Notes under the pieces: generated by a model
What the model was told of the DNA's origin: nothing
Databases searched by the model: none
Seen by the model: only the letters and a program-made list of their open reading frames with translations
Part shown: in pieces, positions 15,191 through 23,647 of the stretch
How positions within the stretch are numbered: position 1 is the first letter of the stretch
How the letters are laid out: each line of letters opens with the position of its first letter
Assembly: GCA_043806735.1 (NCBI GenBank)
Contig: JAZDGR010000102.1
Coordinates: forward strand, 1-30,111
Direction of reading: 5' to 3'
DNA length: 30,111 nucleotides
From: QYOJ01 sp043806735
GTDB taxonomy: Bacteria > Bacteroidota > Bacteroidia > Bacteroidales > FEN-979
Made by a program: the position numbers and the translations under genes

Positions 15191-15226
15191 TGTAGGGACG
15201 ACCGATCCGGTCGACCGGACAGATCG
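15191..15226. repeat. Palindromic element in the rplF-rplR gap
   Basis: The gap contains two overlapping inverted structures: CGACCG (15199-15204) with CGGTCG (15208-15213), and the perfect 12-base palindrome CCGGTCGACCGG (15207-15218). They are preceded by TGTAGGGACG, as in the left arm of dispersed intergenic palindromes of the type TGTAGGGnCGACC...GGTCG, with the right arm incomplete. It may be a degenerate copy of such a repeat. Nothing else in the gap has a recognised role. Confidence 0.45.
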
Positions 15227-15241
15227 ATAAAATACAATACA

Positions 15242-15604
15242 ATGGCAATTAAAAGCAAAAAAGATTACAGACGTTTCAGGATCAAGAAAAGGATCCGTAA
15301 GATCGTTACAGGTACGGCGGAGCGCCCCAGGATGACGGTTTTCAGAAGCAACAAGGAGATTTATGTGCAGCTCGTCGATGACCTCGCCGGGAAGACACTC
15401 CTCGCCGCTTCATCCCAGGCAGATGAGATCAGCTCTCAGAAAGTCACCAAGATCGAACAGGCGAAACTGGTGGGAAAACTGATCGCAGAGAAGGCTATTC
15501 AGGCCGGAATCGGAAATGTTGTCTTTGACAGAAATGGATATTTATATCATGGTCGGGTTAAATCCTTGGCTGAAGCAGCCAGGGAAGGTGGCCTTAAATT
15601 CTAA
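15242..15604 (+). CDS. rplR: 50S ribosomal protein L18 (uL18)
   Basis: A 120-residue protein that anchors 5S rRNA with L5. It shows RRFRIKKRIRKIVTGTAERPRMTVFRSNKEIYVQLVDD and the terminal VVFDRNGYLYHGRVKSLAEAAREGGLKF. Family length and position are normal, though the gap before it (53 bases) is larger than most in the cluster. Confidence 0.98.
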   Translation: MAIKSKKDYRRFRIKKRIRKIVTGTAERPRMTVFRSNKEIYVQLVDDLAGKTLLAASSQADEISSQKVTKIEQAKLVGKLIAEKAIQAGIGNVVFDRNGYLYHGRVKSLAEAAREGGLKF

Positions 15605-15611
15605 ATGAGCT

Positions 15612-16130
15612 ATGGCAAACGCGAGTGTAAAAAGAGTAAAATCAAGCGAAATCGAATTTAAAGACCGTCTGGTCAGCATCCAGAGAGTGACCAAGGTGAC
15701 CAAAGGCGGGCGCACATTCAGTTTCTCGGCTATCGTGGTGGTTGGAAATGAAAACGGGGTGGTTGGATATGGCCTGGGGAAAGCAAAGGAAGTGACAGCC
15801 GCCATCGCCAAAGGGATCGACGATGCCAAGAAAAACCTGATCAAAGTTCCGATCATGAAAGGGACCATTCCTCACGAGCAGGAGGGGAAGTACAGTGGTG
15901 CTCTCGTATTCATTAAGCCGGCCGCGCCCGGAACCGGGGTCATCGCCGGAGGCGCTATGCGTGCTGTTCTCGAGAGTGTGGGAGTGAAGGATGTGCTGGC
16001 AAAATCCAAAGGTTCATCCAATCCGCATAGCGTGGTTAAGGCCACCATCAATGCCCTGATAAAATTGCGTGATCCCTATACAATCGCTCAGTTGAGGGGT
16101 GTCGAGCTGGGAAAGGTTTTTAACGGATAG
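15612..16130 (+). CDS. rpsE: 30S ribosomal protein S5 (uS5)
   Basis: A 172-residue accuracy protein at the mRNA entrance, target of spectinomycin-resistance changes in other bacteria. Motifs are RVTKVTKGGRTFSFSAIVVVGNENGVVGYGLGKAKEV, PAAPGTGVIAGGAMRAVLE and GSSNPHSVVKAT. The spectinomycin loop (VTKGGR) looks wild type. Seven bases separate it from rplR. Confidence 0.98.
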   Translation: MANASVKRVKSSEIEFKDRLVSIQRVTKVTKGGRTFSFSAIVVVGNENGVVGYGLGKAKEVTAAIAKGIDDAKKNLIKVPIMKGTIPHEQEGKYSGALVFIKPAAPGTGVIAGGAMRAVLESVGVKDVLAKSKGSSNPHSVVKATINALIKLRDPYTIAQLRGVELGKVFNG

Positions 16131-16159
16131 TAACGAATTCATTTAACGCATCATATACG

Positions 16160-16342
16160 ATGGCAAAGATCAGAATAACCCAGATTCGAAGTAAAATCGG
16201 CAGGCCTGAAAGGCAGAAACAGACCCTGAAGGCACTCGGTCTGAAAAGGATCCGGCATACCGTGGAGCATGAAGCAACACCTCAGATCCTGGGAATGGTA
16301 GCGAAAATCAAACATCTTGTTACAGTAGAAAAAAAAGTATAA
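16160..16342 (+). CDS. rpmD: 50S ribosomal protein L30 (uL30)
   Basis: A 60-residue protein matching the short bacterial L30: KIRITQIRSKIGRPERQKQTLKALGLKRIRHTVEHE, then GMVAKIKHLVTVE. Length and position between rpsE and rplO are canonical. Confidence 0.97.
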   Translation: MAKIRITQIRSKIGRPERQKQTLKALGLKRIRHTVEHEATPQILGMVAKIKHLVTVEKKV

Positions 16343-16353
16343 ATCATACACCA

Positions 16354-16800
16354 ATGGATTTAAGTAATTTAAAACCGGCAGCAGGTTCAACCCGAAAACC
16401 AAAGAGATTAGGCCGCGGACAGGGTTCCGGCAGAGGAGGAACATCCACACGTGGACATAAAGGCGCCAAATCACGCTCGGGATACTCGCGGAAACTCGGT
16501 TTTGAGGGAGGCCAGATGCCACTTTCAAGGCGCGTCCCCAAATTCGGATTCAAGAATATCAATCGCATTGAATACAAAGGAATTAATGTGGATGTATTGC
16601 AGCAGCTTGCCGAAAAACTCAACCTGGAGGTAATCAACCCCGACGTGTTATTGGCAAACGGATATGTTTCAAAAAAAGACCGGATCAAGATCCTGGGCCG
16701 CGGAGAACTAAAAGCTAAGCTGAATGTCACCGCTCATGGATTCTCAGCCACAGCAAAAAAAATCATTGAAGATCTCGGTGGGAGTGCGATCACAATTTAA
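16354..16800 (+). CDS. rplO: 50S ribosomal protein L15 (uL15)
   Basis: A 148-residue late-assembly protein with the typical Gly/Arg-rich N-terminal extension that penetrates 23S rRNA: LKPAAGSTRKPKRLGRGQGSGRGGTSTRGHKGAKSRSG, then FEGGQMPLSRRVPKFGF. The C-terminal domain ends with HGFSATAKKIIEDLGG. It lies 11 bases after rpmD and 10 before secY. Confidence 0.98.
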   Translation: MDLSNLKPAAGSTRKPKRLGRGQGSGRGGTSTRGHKGAKSRSGYSRKLGFEGGQMPLSRRVPKFGFKNINRIEYKGINVDVLQQLAEKLNLEVINPDVLLANGYVSKKDRIKILGRGELKAKLNVTAHGFSATAKKIIEDLGGSAITI

Positions 16801-16810
16801 ATCCTCTTGA

Positions 16811-18178
16811 ATGAAAAAGCTAATCCAGACAATACGAAACATATGGAAGATTGAGGACCTGAAAAAGAGGATTCTCTATACAATCGGAATCATTCTTATC
16901 TATCGCTTAGGCTCTTATGTAGTATTGCCTGGGGTTGATCCTGGGATGCTGGCAAACCTCCAGAACCAGAGCAGCAGTGGCCTGTTAGGCTTGCTGAACA
17001 TGTTTTCGGGAGGCGCTTTCGCCAATGCCTCCATCTTTGCACTGGGGATCATGCCCTACATCTCCGCTTCCATCGTCATGCAGCTTCTGGGCCTTGCCAT
17101 CCCTTACTTCCAGAAACTGCAGAAGGAAGGGGAAAGCGGACGAAAAAAGATCAACCAGATCACCCGTTACCTTACCGTGATTATCTTGATTTTCCAGTCG
17201 CCTGCCTACATCGCCAACCTGGTATCTCAGATGCCCCCCGAAGGGATCATGCCCTTTAATCCGAATGTCACCACACACTCCGTGTTCTCCTTCTTCGGGA
17301 TATTTTCCATCATCCTCCTTACCGCCGGGTCCATGTTCATCATGTGGCTCGGGGAACGGATCACCGACAAAGGAATCGGGAACGGGATCTCCCTGATCAT
17401 CATGATCGGGATCATTGCCCGCCTGCCTTTCTCCCTGTTTGGAGAACTGGTTTCCCGGATGGAGCAACAGGGAGGCGGATTGGTCCTGTTTGTAGTTGAA
17501 ATTGCCTTCCTGATCGTGGTGATCCTGATCACCATCCTCCTGGTACAGGGAACCCGGCGAATCCCGGTTCAGTATGCCAAGCGGATCGTCGGGAATAAAC
17601 AATACGGCGGCGTACGGCAGTACATCCCGCTGAAAGTGAATGCAGCCGGCGTAATGCCCATCATCTTCGCCCAGGCGATCATGTTCCTTCCCTTGACCCT
17701 GGCAGGTTTTGCAAGTTCCGAGACTTTGTCGGGCATCGCACGGGTATTCACCGATTACAACAATTTCTGGTACAACTTTGTCTTTTTCCTACTGATCATA
17801 TTCTTTACCTATTTCTATACAGCTATCACCATAAACCCGACACAGATGGCCGAAGACATGAAAAAGAACGGCGGTTTTATCCCGGGTGTTAAACCGGGAA
17901 AGAAAACGGCTGAGTTTATCGACAACATCATGTCGAGAATTACACTTCCGGGATCTATTTTCCTTGGATTTGTAGCTATTATGCCAGCGTTGGTAAGCCT
18001 GATCGGAGTGACAAACCAGTTTGCGCAATTCTATGGTGGCACCTCCTTGCTGATCCTGGTGGGTGTGGTTCTCGATACCCTGCAGCAGATTGAAAGCCAC
18101 CTGCTGATGCGGCATTATGACGGACTGACGAAATCGGGAAGAATCAAAGGAAGGTCATCGTTCAGCATGGCCGGATAA
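16811..18178 (+). CDS. secY: Protein translocase channel subunit SecY
   Basis: A 455-residue inner-membrane protein with ten predicted transmembrane helices that forms the channel for export and membrane insertion. It shows RILYTIGIILIYRLGSYVVLPGVDP (helix 1 and the region leading to the plug), the second-helix region ALGIMPYISASIVMQLL, RRIPVQYAKR in the cytosolic loop that binds ribosome and SecA, and GFIPGVKPGKKTAEFID before helix 9. Slightly longer than E. coli (443). The order rplO-secY is canonical; adk, which often follows, is absent and map comes next. Confidence 0.98.
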   Translation: MKKLIQTIRNIWKIEDLKKRILYTIGIILIYRLGSYVVLPGVDPGMLANLQNQSSSGLLGLLNMFSGGAFANASIFALGIMPYISASIVMQLLGLAIPYFQKLQKEGESGRKKINQITRYLTVIILIFQSPAYIANLVSQMPPEGIMPFNPNVTTHSVFSFFGIFSIILLTAGSMFIMWLGERITDKGIGNGISLIIMIGIIARLPFSLFGELVSRMEQQGGGLVLFVVEIAFLIVVILITILLVQGTRRIPVQYAKRIVGNKQYGGVRQYIPLKVNAAGVMPIIFAQAIMFLPLTLAGFASSETLSGIARVFTDYNNFWYNFVFFLLIIFFTYFYTAITINPTQMAEDMKKNGGFIPGVKPGKKTAEFIDNIMSRITLPGSIFLGFVAIMPALVSLIGVTNQFAQFYGGTSLLILVGVVLDTLQQIESHLLMRHYDGLTKSGRIKGRSSFSMAG

Positions 18179-18197
18179 TGGATTAGGACAGATCAGG

Positions 18198-18977
18198 ATG
18201 GGAGTAAAAACGAACGAAGAAATTGAGATCCTGAGAGAAAATGCGATCCTTGTCAGCAAGACACTGGCAGAAGTCGCAAAACATATAAAACCGGGCGTTA
18301 AAACGATAACGCTTGATCAAATAGCCGAGGAGTTTATCATGGCAGAAGGGGCGGTACCCGGCTTTAAAGGGTACAGGGGATTCCCAAATACGCTGTGCAT
18401 CTCTGTCAATGAAGAAGTGGTGCATGGAATTCCCGGAGATAGAGTTCTTATAAATGGTGATATCGTTTCGATCGATTGCGGATGCATCAGACATGGTTTT
18501 TACGGGGATTCCGCCTATACTTTTGCGGTGGGCAATCCGGGACCGGAGGTCATGCATCTGCTCAGGGCGACCAAAGAGTCGCTGAACAGGGCGGTGGATG
18601 TAGCGATTACAGGGAAACGTGTGGGAGACGTCAGCGCTGCAGTACAGGAATATGTTGAATCGTTTGGTTACTCTGTCGTGAGAGAGCTGGTAGGCCATGG
18701 AGTTGGAAGACAGTTGCATGAAAAACCCGATATCCCCAATTACGGGAGAAAAGGTTCGGGGATGAAACTGCTTGACGGATTGACAATCTGCATTGAACCT
18801 ATGATCAATATGGGAACGAAAAATGTAGTTCAGGCGAATGATGGATGGACAATCCGGACGGCCGACAGCAAGCCTTCTGCACACTTTGAGCTGACTCTTG
18901 TGGTGAGAAAAGAAAAGGCAGATGTGCTTTCTACATTTGCCTTTATCGAAGAAGTTCTTGGACCAAACAAAATATAA
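18198..18977 (+). CDS. map: Type I methionine aminopeptidase
   Basis: A 259-residue metallopeptidase that removes initiator Met from nascent proteins. All five metal ligands are visible in their motifs: the two Asp in SIDCGCIRHGFYGDSAYTF, His in GHGVGRQLHEKP, Glu in IEPMINMG and Glu in HFELTLVV. The length and lack of an N-terminal extension are those of the short bacterial type I enzyme. Co-expression with ribosomal proteins and IF1 fits its work on nascent chains at the ribosome. Confidence 0.98.
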   Translation: MGVKTNEEIEILRENAILVSKTLAEVAKHIKPGVKTITLDQIAEEFIMAEGAVPGFKGYRGFPNTLCISVNEEVVHGIPGDRVLINGDIVSIDCGCIRHGFYGDSAYTFAVGNPGPEVMHLLRATKESLNRAVDVAITGKRVGDVSAAVQEYVESFGYSVVRELVGHGVGRQLHEKPDIPNYGRKGSGMKLLDGLTICIEPMINMGTKNVVQANDGWTIRTADSKPSAHFELTLVVRKEKADVLSTFAFIEEVLGPNKI

Positions 18978-18981
18978 GGAA

Positions 18982-19200
18982 ATGTCAAAACAACCGTCAA
19001 TCCAACAGGATGGAACTGTCATCGAATCTCTTGGCAATGCCATGTTTCGAGTCGAACTGGAGAACGGGCACGTGATCACTGCTCACATATCCGGAAAGAT
19101 GAGGATGCATTATATCAAGATCTTGCCCGGCGATAAAGTGAAGATTGAAATGTCCCCTTACGATCTGACGAAAGGCAGAATTACATTCAGATATCAATAG
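18982..19200 (+). CDS. infA: Translation initiation factor IF-1
   Basis: A 72-residue S1/OB-fold protein that occupies the A site during initiation. It shows GTVIESLGNAMFRVELENGHVITAHISGKMR and DLTKGRITFRYQ. A longer frame opens inside map at 18922, but ATG 18982 restores the exact family length and N-terminus (MSKQPSIQQDG). It is 4 bases after the map stop. Confidence 0.97.
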   Translation: MSKQPSIQQDGTVIESLGNAMFRVELENGHVITAHISGKMRMHYIKILPGDKVKIEMSPYDLTKGRITFRYQ

Positions 19201-19216
19201 AAAACAACCACGTACA

Positions 19217-19333
19217 ATGAAAGTTAGAGCATCTATTAAAAAACGTTCAGCAGACTGTAAGATCGTTCGCAGGAAAGGAAAGCTTTTTGTGATCAATAAA
19301 AAGAATCCGAAGTTTAAACAAAGGCAAGGTTAA
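19217..19333 (+). CDS. rpmJ: 50S ribosomal protein L36 (bL36), zinc-free form
   Basis: A 38-residue protein found by translating the infA-rpsM gap: it begins MKVRASIKKRSADCK and ends KNPKFKQRQG, both L36 signatures. The zinc ligands of the classical form (CxxC, a later Cys and a His) are reduced to one Cys, the others being Ser, Asn and Phe at the aligned positions, so this is the C-minus form. Position between infA and rpsM is canonical. Confidence 0.95.
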   Translation: MKVRASIKKRSADCKIVRRKGKLFVINKKNPKFKQRQG

Positions 19334-19356
19334 ATTAATTTAATAAAAGATTCAAT

Positions 19357-19737
19357 ATGGCCAGAATTGCAGGTATTGATTTACCCAAACACAAACGTGG
19401 AGAGGTCGGGCTGACTTATATCTATGGCATCGGTAGAAGCAACGCCCGGAAGATCCTAACCATGGCTGAAGTGGATTGGAACAAAAAAGTCCAGGATTGG
19501 ACCGATGATGAACAAAACCGGATCCGTATCATCATCAGCGACAACTTCAAAGTAGAAGGCTCCATGCGCTCGGAAGTTCAGATGAACATCAAACGGTTGA
19601 TGGATATCGGCTCTTACAGGGGAATCCGGCACAGGCTTGGGCTCCCGCTCAGGGGGCAAAGTACAAAGAACAATGCCCGGACCAGGAAAGGTAGAAAAAA
19701 GACAGTTGCCAACAAGAAAAAGGCAACCAAGAGTTAA
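19357..19737 (+). CDS. rpsM: 30S ribosomal protein S13 (uS13)
   Basis: A 126-residue head protein that bridges to the 50S subunit and contacts P-site tRNA by its tail. It shows MARIAGIDLPKHKRGEVGLTYIYGIGRSNARKIL, GSYRGIRHRLGLPLRGQST and the tail NARTRKGRKKTVANKKKATKS. First gene of the alpha part, 23 bases after rpmJ. Confidence 0.98.
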   Translation: MARIAGIDLPKHKRGEVGLTYIYGIGRSNARKILTMAEVDWNKKVQDWTDDEQNRIRIIISDNFKVEGSMRSEVQMNIKRLMDIGSYRGIRHRLGLPLRGQSTKNNARTRKGRKKTVANKKKATKS

Positions 19738-19755
19738 TGCGTTTAAGTAGGAAAT

Positions 19756-20145
19756 ATGGCAAAAACCGAAAAAGGTTCAAGAAAGCGGATCGTGAAAGTC
19801 GATCCGATCGGAAGAGCATATGTCAATGCCTCTTTCAACAATCTCATCGTGACCCTGACCAACAACAGCGGACAGGTCATTTCCTGGTCCTCATCAGGGA
19901 AGATGGGATTCAGGGGTTCCAAGAAAAACACGCCGTACGCTGCCCAGATGGCCGCACAGGATGCCGCAAAAGCAGCTTACGATGCCGGACTCAGAAAAGT
20001 GAAAGTTTACATCAAAGGCCCCGGAGCAGGAAGAGAATCTTCGATCAGGAACCTTCATGCGGCAGGAATTGAGGTCACGGAGATCATTGACATTACGCCG
20101 CTTCCACACAACGGGTGCAGGCCTCCCAAACGCCGCCGCGTGTAA
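19756..20145 (+). CDS. rpsK: 30S ribosomal protein S11 (uS11)
   Basis: A 129-residue platform protein. It shows GRAYVNASFNNLIVTLTNNSGQVISWSSSGKMGFRGSKKNTPYAAQMAAQ, KGPGAGRESSIR and the C-terminal DITPLPHNGCRPPKRRRV. The HNG sequence is where S11 forms isoaspartate in E. coli. Eighteen bases separate it from rpsM. Confidence 0.98.
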   Translation: MAKTEKGSRKRIVKVDPIGRAYVNASFNNLIVTLTNNSGQVISWSSSGKMGFRGSKKNTPYAAQMAAQDAAKAAYDAGLRKVKVYIKGPGAGRESSIRNLHAAGIEVTEIIDITPLPHNGCRPPKRRRV

Positions 20146-20179
20146 CAATTTAACAGTAAACGGATTATATACATAAGAT

Positions 20180-20785
20180 ATGGCTAGATACATTGGTCCG
20201 AAAACAAGGATTGCAAGAAAATTCAAAGATCCGATCTATGGACCTGATAAATATTATGAGAAGAAGAACTATCCTCCCGGGATGCACGGACAAACCAAAC
20301 GGCGATCCAAAGCATCGGAATACGGAATCCAGCTGATGGAAAAACAGAAAGCGAAATATACATACGGGATCCTGGAAAGGCAGTTTAAAAACACTTTCCT
20401 CCATGCTTCCCGGAAAGGGGGAAAAACAGGCGAAGTACTTTTGCAGTTGATCGAAGCGCGCCTCGATAACGTGGTATTTCGCCTGGGCATCGCTCCAACC
20501 AGAAGTGCTGCCCGCCAACTGATTTCACACCGGCATATCACGGTCAATGGCAAAGTGGTCAACATCTCGAGTTATGAATTGCGACCCAACGATATCGTGG
20601 CAGTCAGGGAACGTTCCCGATCCCTCGAAGCAATCCTCAATTCAGTCACTTCCCGCTCGAACCCTTATTCCTGGCTGGAATGGGATGTCAATTCACTAAC
20701 CGGAAAGTTTATGAGTTACCCGGAACGGGAACAGATCCCGGAAAATATCAAAGAACAATTGATCGTGGAGTTGTACTCCAAGTAA
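20180..20785 (+). CDS. rpsD: 30S ribosomal protein S4 (uS4)
   Basis: A 201-residue 16S rRNA 5'-domain organiser and, in E. coli, repressor of the alpha operon. It shows MARYIGPKTRIARKF, the S4 RNA-binding domain LDNVVFRLGIAPTRSAARQLISHRHITVNGKVVNI and the ending NIKEQLIVELYSK. The N-terminal part lacks the Cys cluster of zinc-binding S4. Located before rpoA as in other bacteria. Confidence 0.98.
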   Translation: MARYIGPKTRIARKFKDPIYGPDKYYEKKNYPPGMHGQTKRRSKASEYGIQLMEKQKAKYTYGILERQFKNTFLHASRKGGKTGEVLLQLIEARLDNVVFRLGIAPTRSAARQLISHRHITVNGKVVNISSYELRPNDIVAVRERSRSLEAILNSVTSRSNPYSWLEWDVNSLTGKFMSYPEREQIPENIKEQLIVELYSK

Positions 20786-20824
20786 TAATAATAAAAAAAA
20801 AGTCAAACCTTAAACAGGCAATTT

Positions 20825-21817
20825 ATGGCAATATTACCGTTCCAGAAGCCCGACAAGGTCATCATGGTTGAATCTGATGATAACCGCGGAGTTTTTGAAT
20901 TTCGTCCGCTGGAACCCGGTTTCGGGGTCACTATCGGAAACTCCCTGAGAAGAATTCTACTTTCCTCGCTCGAAGGCTACGCCATCACCTCCATTAAAAT
21001 TGAAGGAGTGGAACAGGAATTTTCTACCATCAAAGGAGTCATCGAAGATGTGACGGAAATCATCCTGAACCTGAAACAGATCCGGTTTAAAAAGCTGATT
21101 GACACCGAAAACTCGGAGAAAATCACGGCGATCATTGCCCAGCAGAAAGACTTCAAAGCGGGCGATATCAACAAGTTTTTATCCGCGTTCCAGGTGTTAA
21201 ATTCTGAGCTGGTGATTTGTCACATGGAGCCCTCGGTCAAACTTGCCATAGAGATCTCGGTGGACAAAGGGCGTGGGTACGTGCCGGCTGAGGAGAACAA
21301 AACTCTCAGTTCAAGCCTGGGCAGAATCGCGATTGACTCGGTACATACTCCCATCAAGAACGTTACCTATAACGTTGAAAATTACCGTGTCGAACAAAAA
21401 ACTGACTACGAGAAATTGGTGATGGAAATTACCACCGACGGATCGATCCTTGCCAAGAACGCCTTAAAGGAGGCAGCCCGGATCCTGATTCACCACTTTA
21501 TGCTTTTCTCGGATGAAAAGATCACCCTCGATACCAGCGAAAAGACCGTAACCGAAGAGTTTGACGAAACTTCCCTCCATATCCGCCAGCTACTGAAAAC
21601 CAAGCTGGTCGACATGGATCTGTCGGTCAGGGCACTGAACTGCCTGAAAGCCGCCGATGTGGAAACCCTCGGAGACCTTGTCGCATTTAACAAAAACGAT
21701 CTGCTGAAATTCAGAAACTTCGGGAAAAAGTCCCTGACCGAGCTGGAAGAGCTGGTGAAGACCAAAGGGCTGGAATTTGGGATGAACACGGCGAAATATA
21801 AATTAGATAAGGACTAA
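20825..21817 (+). CDS. rpoA: RNA polymerase subunit alpha
   Basis: A 330-residue assembly platform for the polymerase core. The N-terminal domain shows LEPGFGVTIGNSLRRILLSSLEGYAITSIKIEGVEQEFSTIKGVIEDVTEI. The C-terminal domain shows LSVRALNCLKAADVETLGDLV and FGKKSLTELEELVKTKG. The Arg, Asn and Lys of VRxxNCLK that contact UP-element DNA in E. coli are kept, so the CTD should bind AT-rich upstream DNA. It lies 39 bases after rpsD and 5 before rplQ. Confidence 0.98.
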   Translation: MAILPFQKPDKVIMVESDDNRGVFEFRPLEPGFGVTIGNSLRRILLSSLEGYAITSIKIEGVEQEFSTIKGVIEDVTEIILNLKQIRFKKLIDTENSEKITAIIAQQKDFKAGDINKFLSAFQVLNSELVICHMEPSVKLAIEISVDKGRGYVPAEENKTLSSSLGRIAIDSVHTPIKNVTYNVENYRVEQKTDYEKLVMEITTDGSILAKNALKEAARILIHHFMLFSDEKITLDTSEKTVTEEFDETSLHIRQLLKTKLVDMDLSVRALNCLKAADVETLGDLVAFNKNDLLKFRNFGKKSLTELEELVKTKGLEFGMNTAKYKLDKD

Positions 21818-21822
21818 TTGAA

Positions 21823-22338
21823 ATGAGACACCTGAAGAAATTCAATCATCTTGGAAGAAAAAGCGGGCACCGGAAAGCGATGCTTTCCAACATGGCTTCT
21901 TCCCTGATCCTTCATAAGCGAATCAGCACTACGCTGGCCAAAGCAAAAGCGTTGCGTTCCTTTGTCGAGCCCTTAATTACAAAATCGAAAGAGGACTCAA
22001 CCCATTCCCGGCGTATGGTATTCAGTGACCTGCAAAATAAAGAGGCGGTTTCGGAGCTTTTCCGGGAAATCGCCAAGAAAATTGCCGACCGGCCGGGTGG
22101 ATATACACGGATCCTGAAGACAGGTTCACGCCTGGGTGATAATGCCGAAATGTGTATCATTGAGTTGGTTGACTACAATGAACTGATGCTGGATAAGAAA
22201 GGCGATCAGAAAGCAAAAACAACCCGGAGACGCCGTTCAGCGCCTAAGAAGAAGGCTGAAACAAAGGCTGAACCGGGGGCGAAAGCAGAACCTGAAGTCA
22301 CATCTGAAGCTGAGGTTGAACCGAAACCCGAGGAATAA
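21823..22338 (+). CDS. rplQ: 50S ribosomal protein L17 (bL17) with charged tail
   Basis: A 171-residue protein; the standard fold (residues 1-~124) shows MRHLKKFNHLGRKSGHRKAMLSNMASSLILHKRISTTLAKAKALR and GGYTRILKTGSRLGDNAEMCIIELV. A ~47-residue extension follows, first basic (TTRRRRSAPKKKAETK), then acidic (EVTSEAEVEPKPEE). E. coli L17 has 127 residues. L17 sits at the tunnel exit, like L22, which is also extended here. The stop is one base before the eno ATG. Confidence 0.97.
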   Translation: MRHLKKFNHLGRKSGHRKAMLSNMASSLILHKRISTTLAKAKALRSFVEPLITKSKEDSTHSRRMVFSDLQNKEAVSELFREIAKKIADRPGGYTRILKTGSRLGDNAEMCIIELVDYNELMLDKKGDQKAKTTRRRRSAPKKKAETKAEPGAKAEPEVTSEAEVEPKPEE

Positions 22339-22339
22339 C

Positions 22340-23629
22340 ATGAGCACCATTCTCGCCATCAATGCCCGCCAGATACTTGATTCGAGGGGAAATCCAACGA
22401 TCGAAGTAGATGTGATTACCGATAATGGGATACTTGGCAGAGCTGCCGTGCCTTCCGGGGCCTCCACCGGTATTCATGAAGCGGTTGAACTTCGCGACGG
22501 GGATAAAAAGTACTACCAGGGGAAAGGGGTACTGCAGGCGGTCCAGCATGTCAATAACGTGCTTGCTGAGGAGTTGAACGGAATGTTTGTGACCGATCAG
22601 ATCAGCATTGATCGGAAGATGATTGAACTCGATGGAACCCCAAACAAAGGCAAGCTGGGAGCAAACGCAATTCTGGGGGTATCCCTGGCTGTAGCCCGCG
22701 CTGCTGCCCAGTCCACCGGCCAGGAGCTATACAGATATGTCGGCGGGGTAGGGGCAAACGTGCTTCCGATCCCGATGATGAACATCCTGAATGGAGGTTC
22801 CCATGCCAATAACTCCATCGATTTCCAGGAGTTTATGATCATGCCTGTTGGGGCTACCTCATTTTCCGAAGCGATCCGAATGGGGGCGGAGGTGTTTCAT
22901 CAATTAAAATCCGTTTTAAAGAAGGGAAAATATTCGACTAACGTCGGGGATGAAGGAGGATTTGCCCCCAATTTGAAATCCAATGAAGAGGCGCTGAAGG
23001 TGATCCTGAAAGCCATCGAGATGGCGGGGTATAAACCCGGGGAAGAGATCTACATCGCATTGGATCCCGCTTCATCTGAATATTATATTCCCGAAGAAAA
23101 TGTATACCACCTGAAAAAATCTACGGGAGAAAAGCTATTGCCGACTGAAATGGTCTCGTTCTGGAAAGACTGGGTGAAACGCTATCCCATCCTCTCTATT
23201 GAAGACGGAATGGCGGAAGATGACTGGAACGGGTGGAAACTGATGACCAAGGAGTTGGGACATAAAATCCAGCTCGTTGGGGATGACCTTTTTGTCACGA
23301 ATGTCGACCGGTTGGGCAAAGGAATTAAGAAAGGCATCGCAAACTCCATTTTAATCAAACTCAACCAGATCGGTACGCTTACCGAAACGATTGACGCCGT
23401 GAATATGGCCTACCGCAGTGGATATACCGCCATCATAAGCCACCGCTCAGGAGAAACGGAGGATACTACCATTGCCGACCTTGCTGTTGCATGGAACACA
23501 GGGCTGATTAAAACCGGATCAGCTTGCCGGACTGACAGGATTGCAAAATACAATCAACTGCTGAGAATTGAAGAGCAGCTTGGGGAAACGGGGACTTATC
23601 TTGGGAAGGCGTTTAAGTTTGTAAACTAA
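22340..23629 (+). CDS. eno: Enolase
   Basis: A 429-residue glycolytic enzyme that interconverts 2-phosphoglycerate and phosphoenolpyruvate. It shows ILDSRGNPTIEVDV, the catalytic-loop AAVPSGASTGIHEAVELRD, HANNSIDFQEFMIMP, GDEGGFAPN, the Mg2+ ligands in IALDPASSEYY, SIEDGMAEDDW and LVGDDLFVTN, the signature SILIKLNQIGTLTET with catalytic Lys, and HRSGETEDTTIADLAV. ATG 22340 is preferred over an upstream TTG (22316) inside rplQ. It is one base from rplQ and ends at a strong terminator, so it is the last gene of the ribosomal transcription unit. Enolase close to the alpha genes is seen in other Bacteroidetes. Confidence 0.97.
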   Translation: MSTILAINARQILDSRGNPTIEVDVITDNGILGRAAVPSGASTGIHEAVELRDGDKKYYQGKGVLQAVQHVNNVLAEELNGMFVTDQISIDRKMIELDGTPNKGKLGANAILGVSLAVARAAAQSTGQELYRYVGGVGANVLPIPMMNILNGGSHANNSIDFQEFMIMPVGATSFSEAIRMGAEVFHQLKSVLKKGKYSTNVGDEGGFAPNLKSNEEALKVILKAIEMAGYKPGEEIYIALDPASSEYYIPEENVYHLKKSTGEKLLPTEMVSFWKDWVKRYPILSIEDGMAEDDWNGWKLMTKELGHKIQLVGDDLFVTNVDRLGKGIKKGIANSILIKLNQIGTLTETIDAVNMAYRSGYTAIISHRSGETEDTTIADLAVAWNTGLIKTGSACRTDRIAKYNQLLRIEEQLGETGTYLGKAFKFVN

Positions 23630-23647
23630 TTGAGGCCGAATGAGTTA

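Noticed and set aside
19737..20072. 111-codon frame overlapping rpsK in another phase
   Set aside because: rpsK is certain in this interval; the alternative is a frame shadow.
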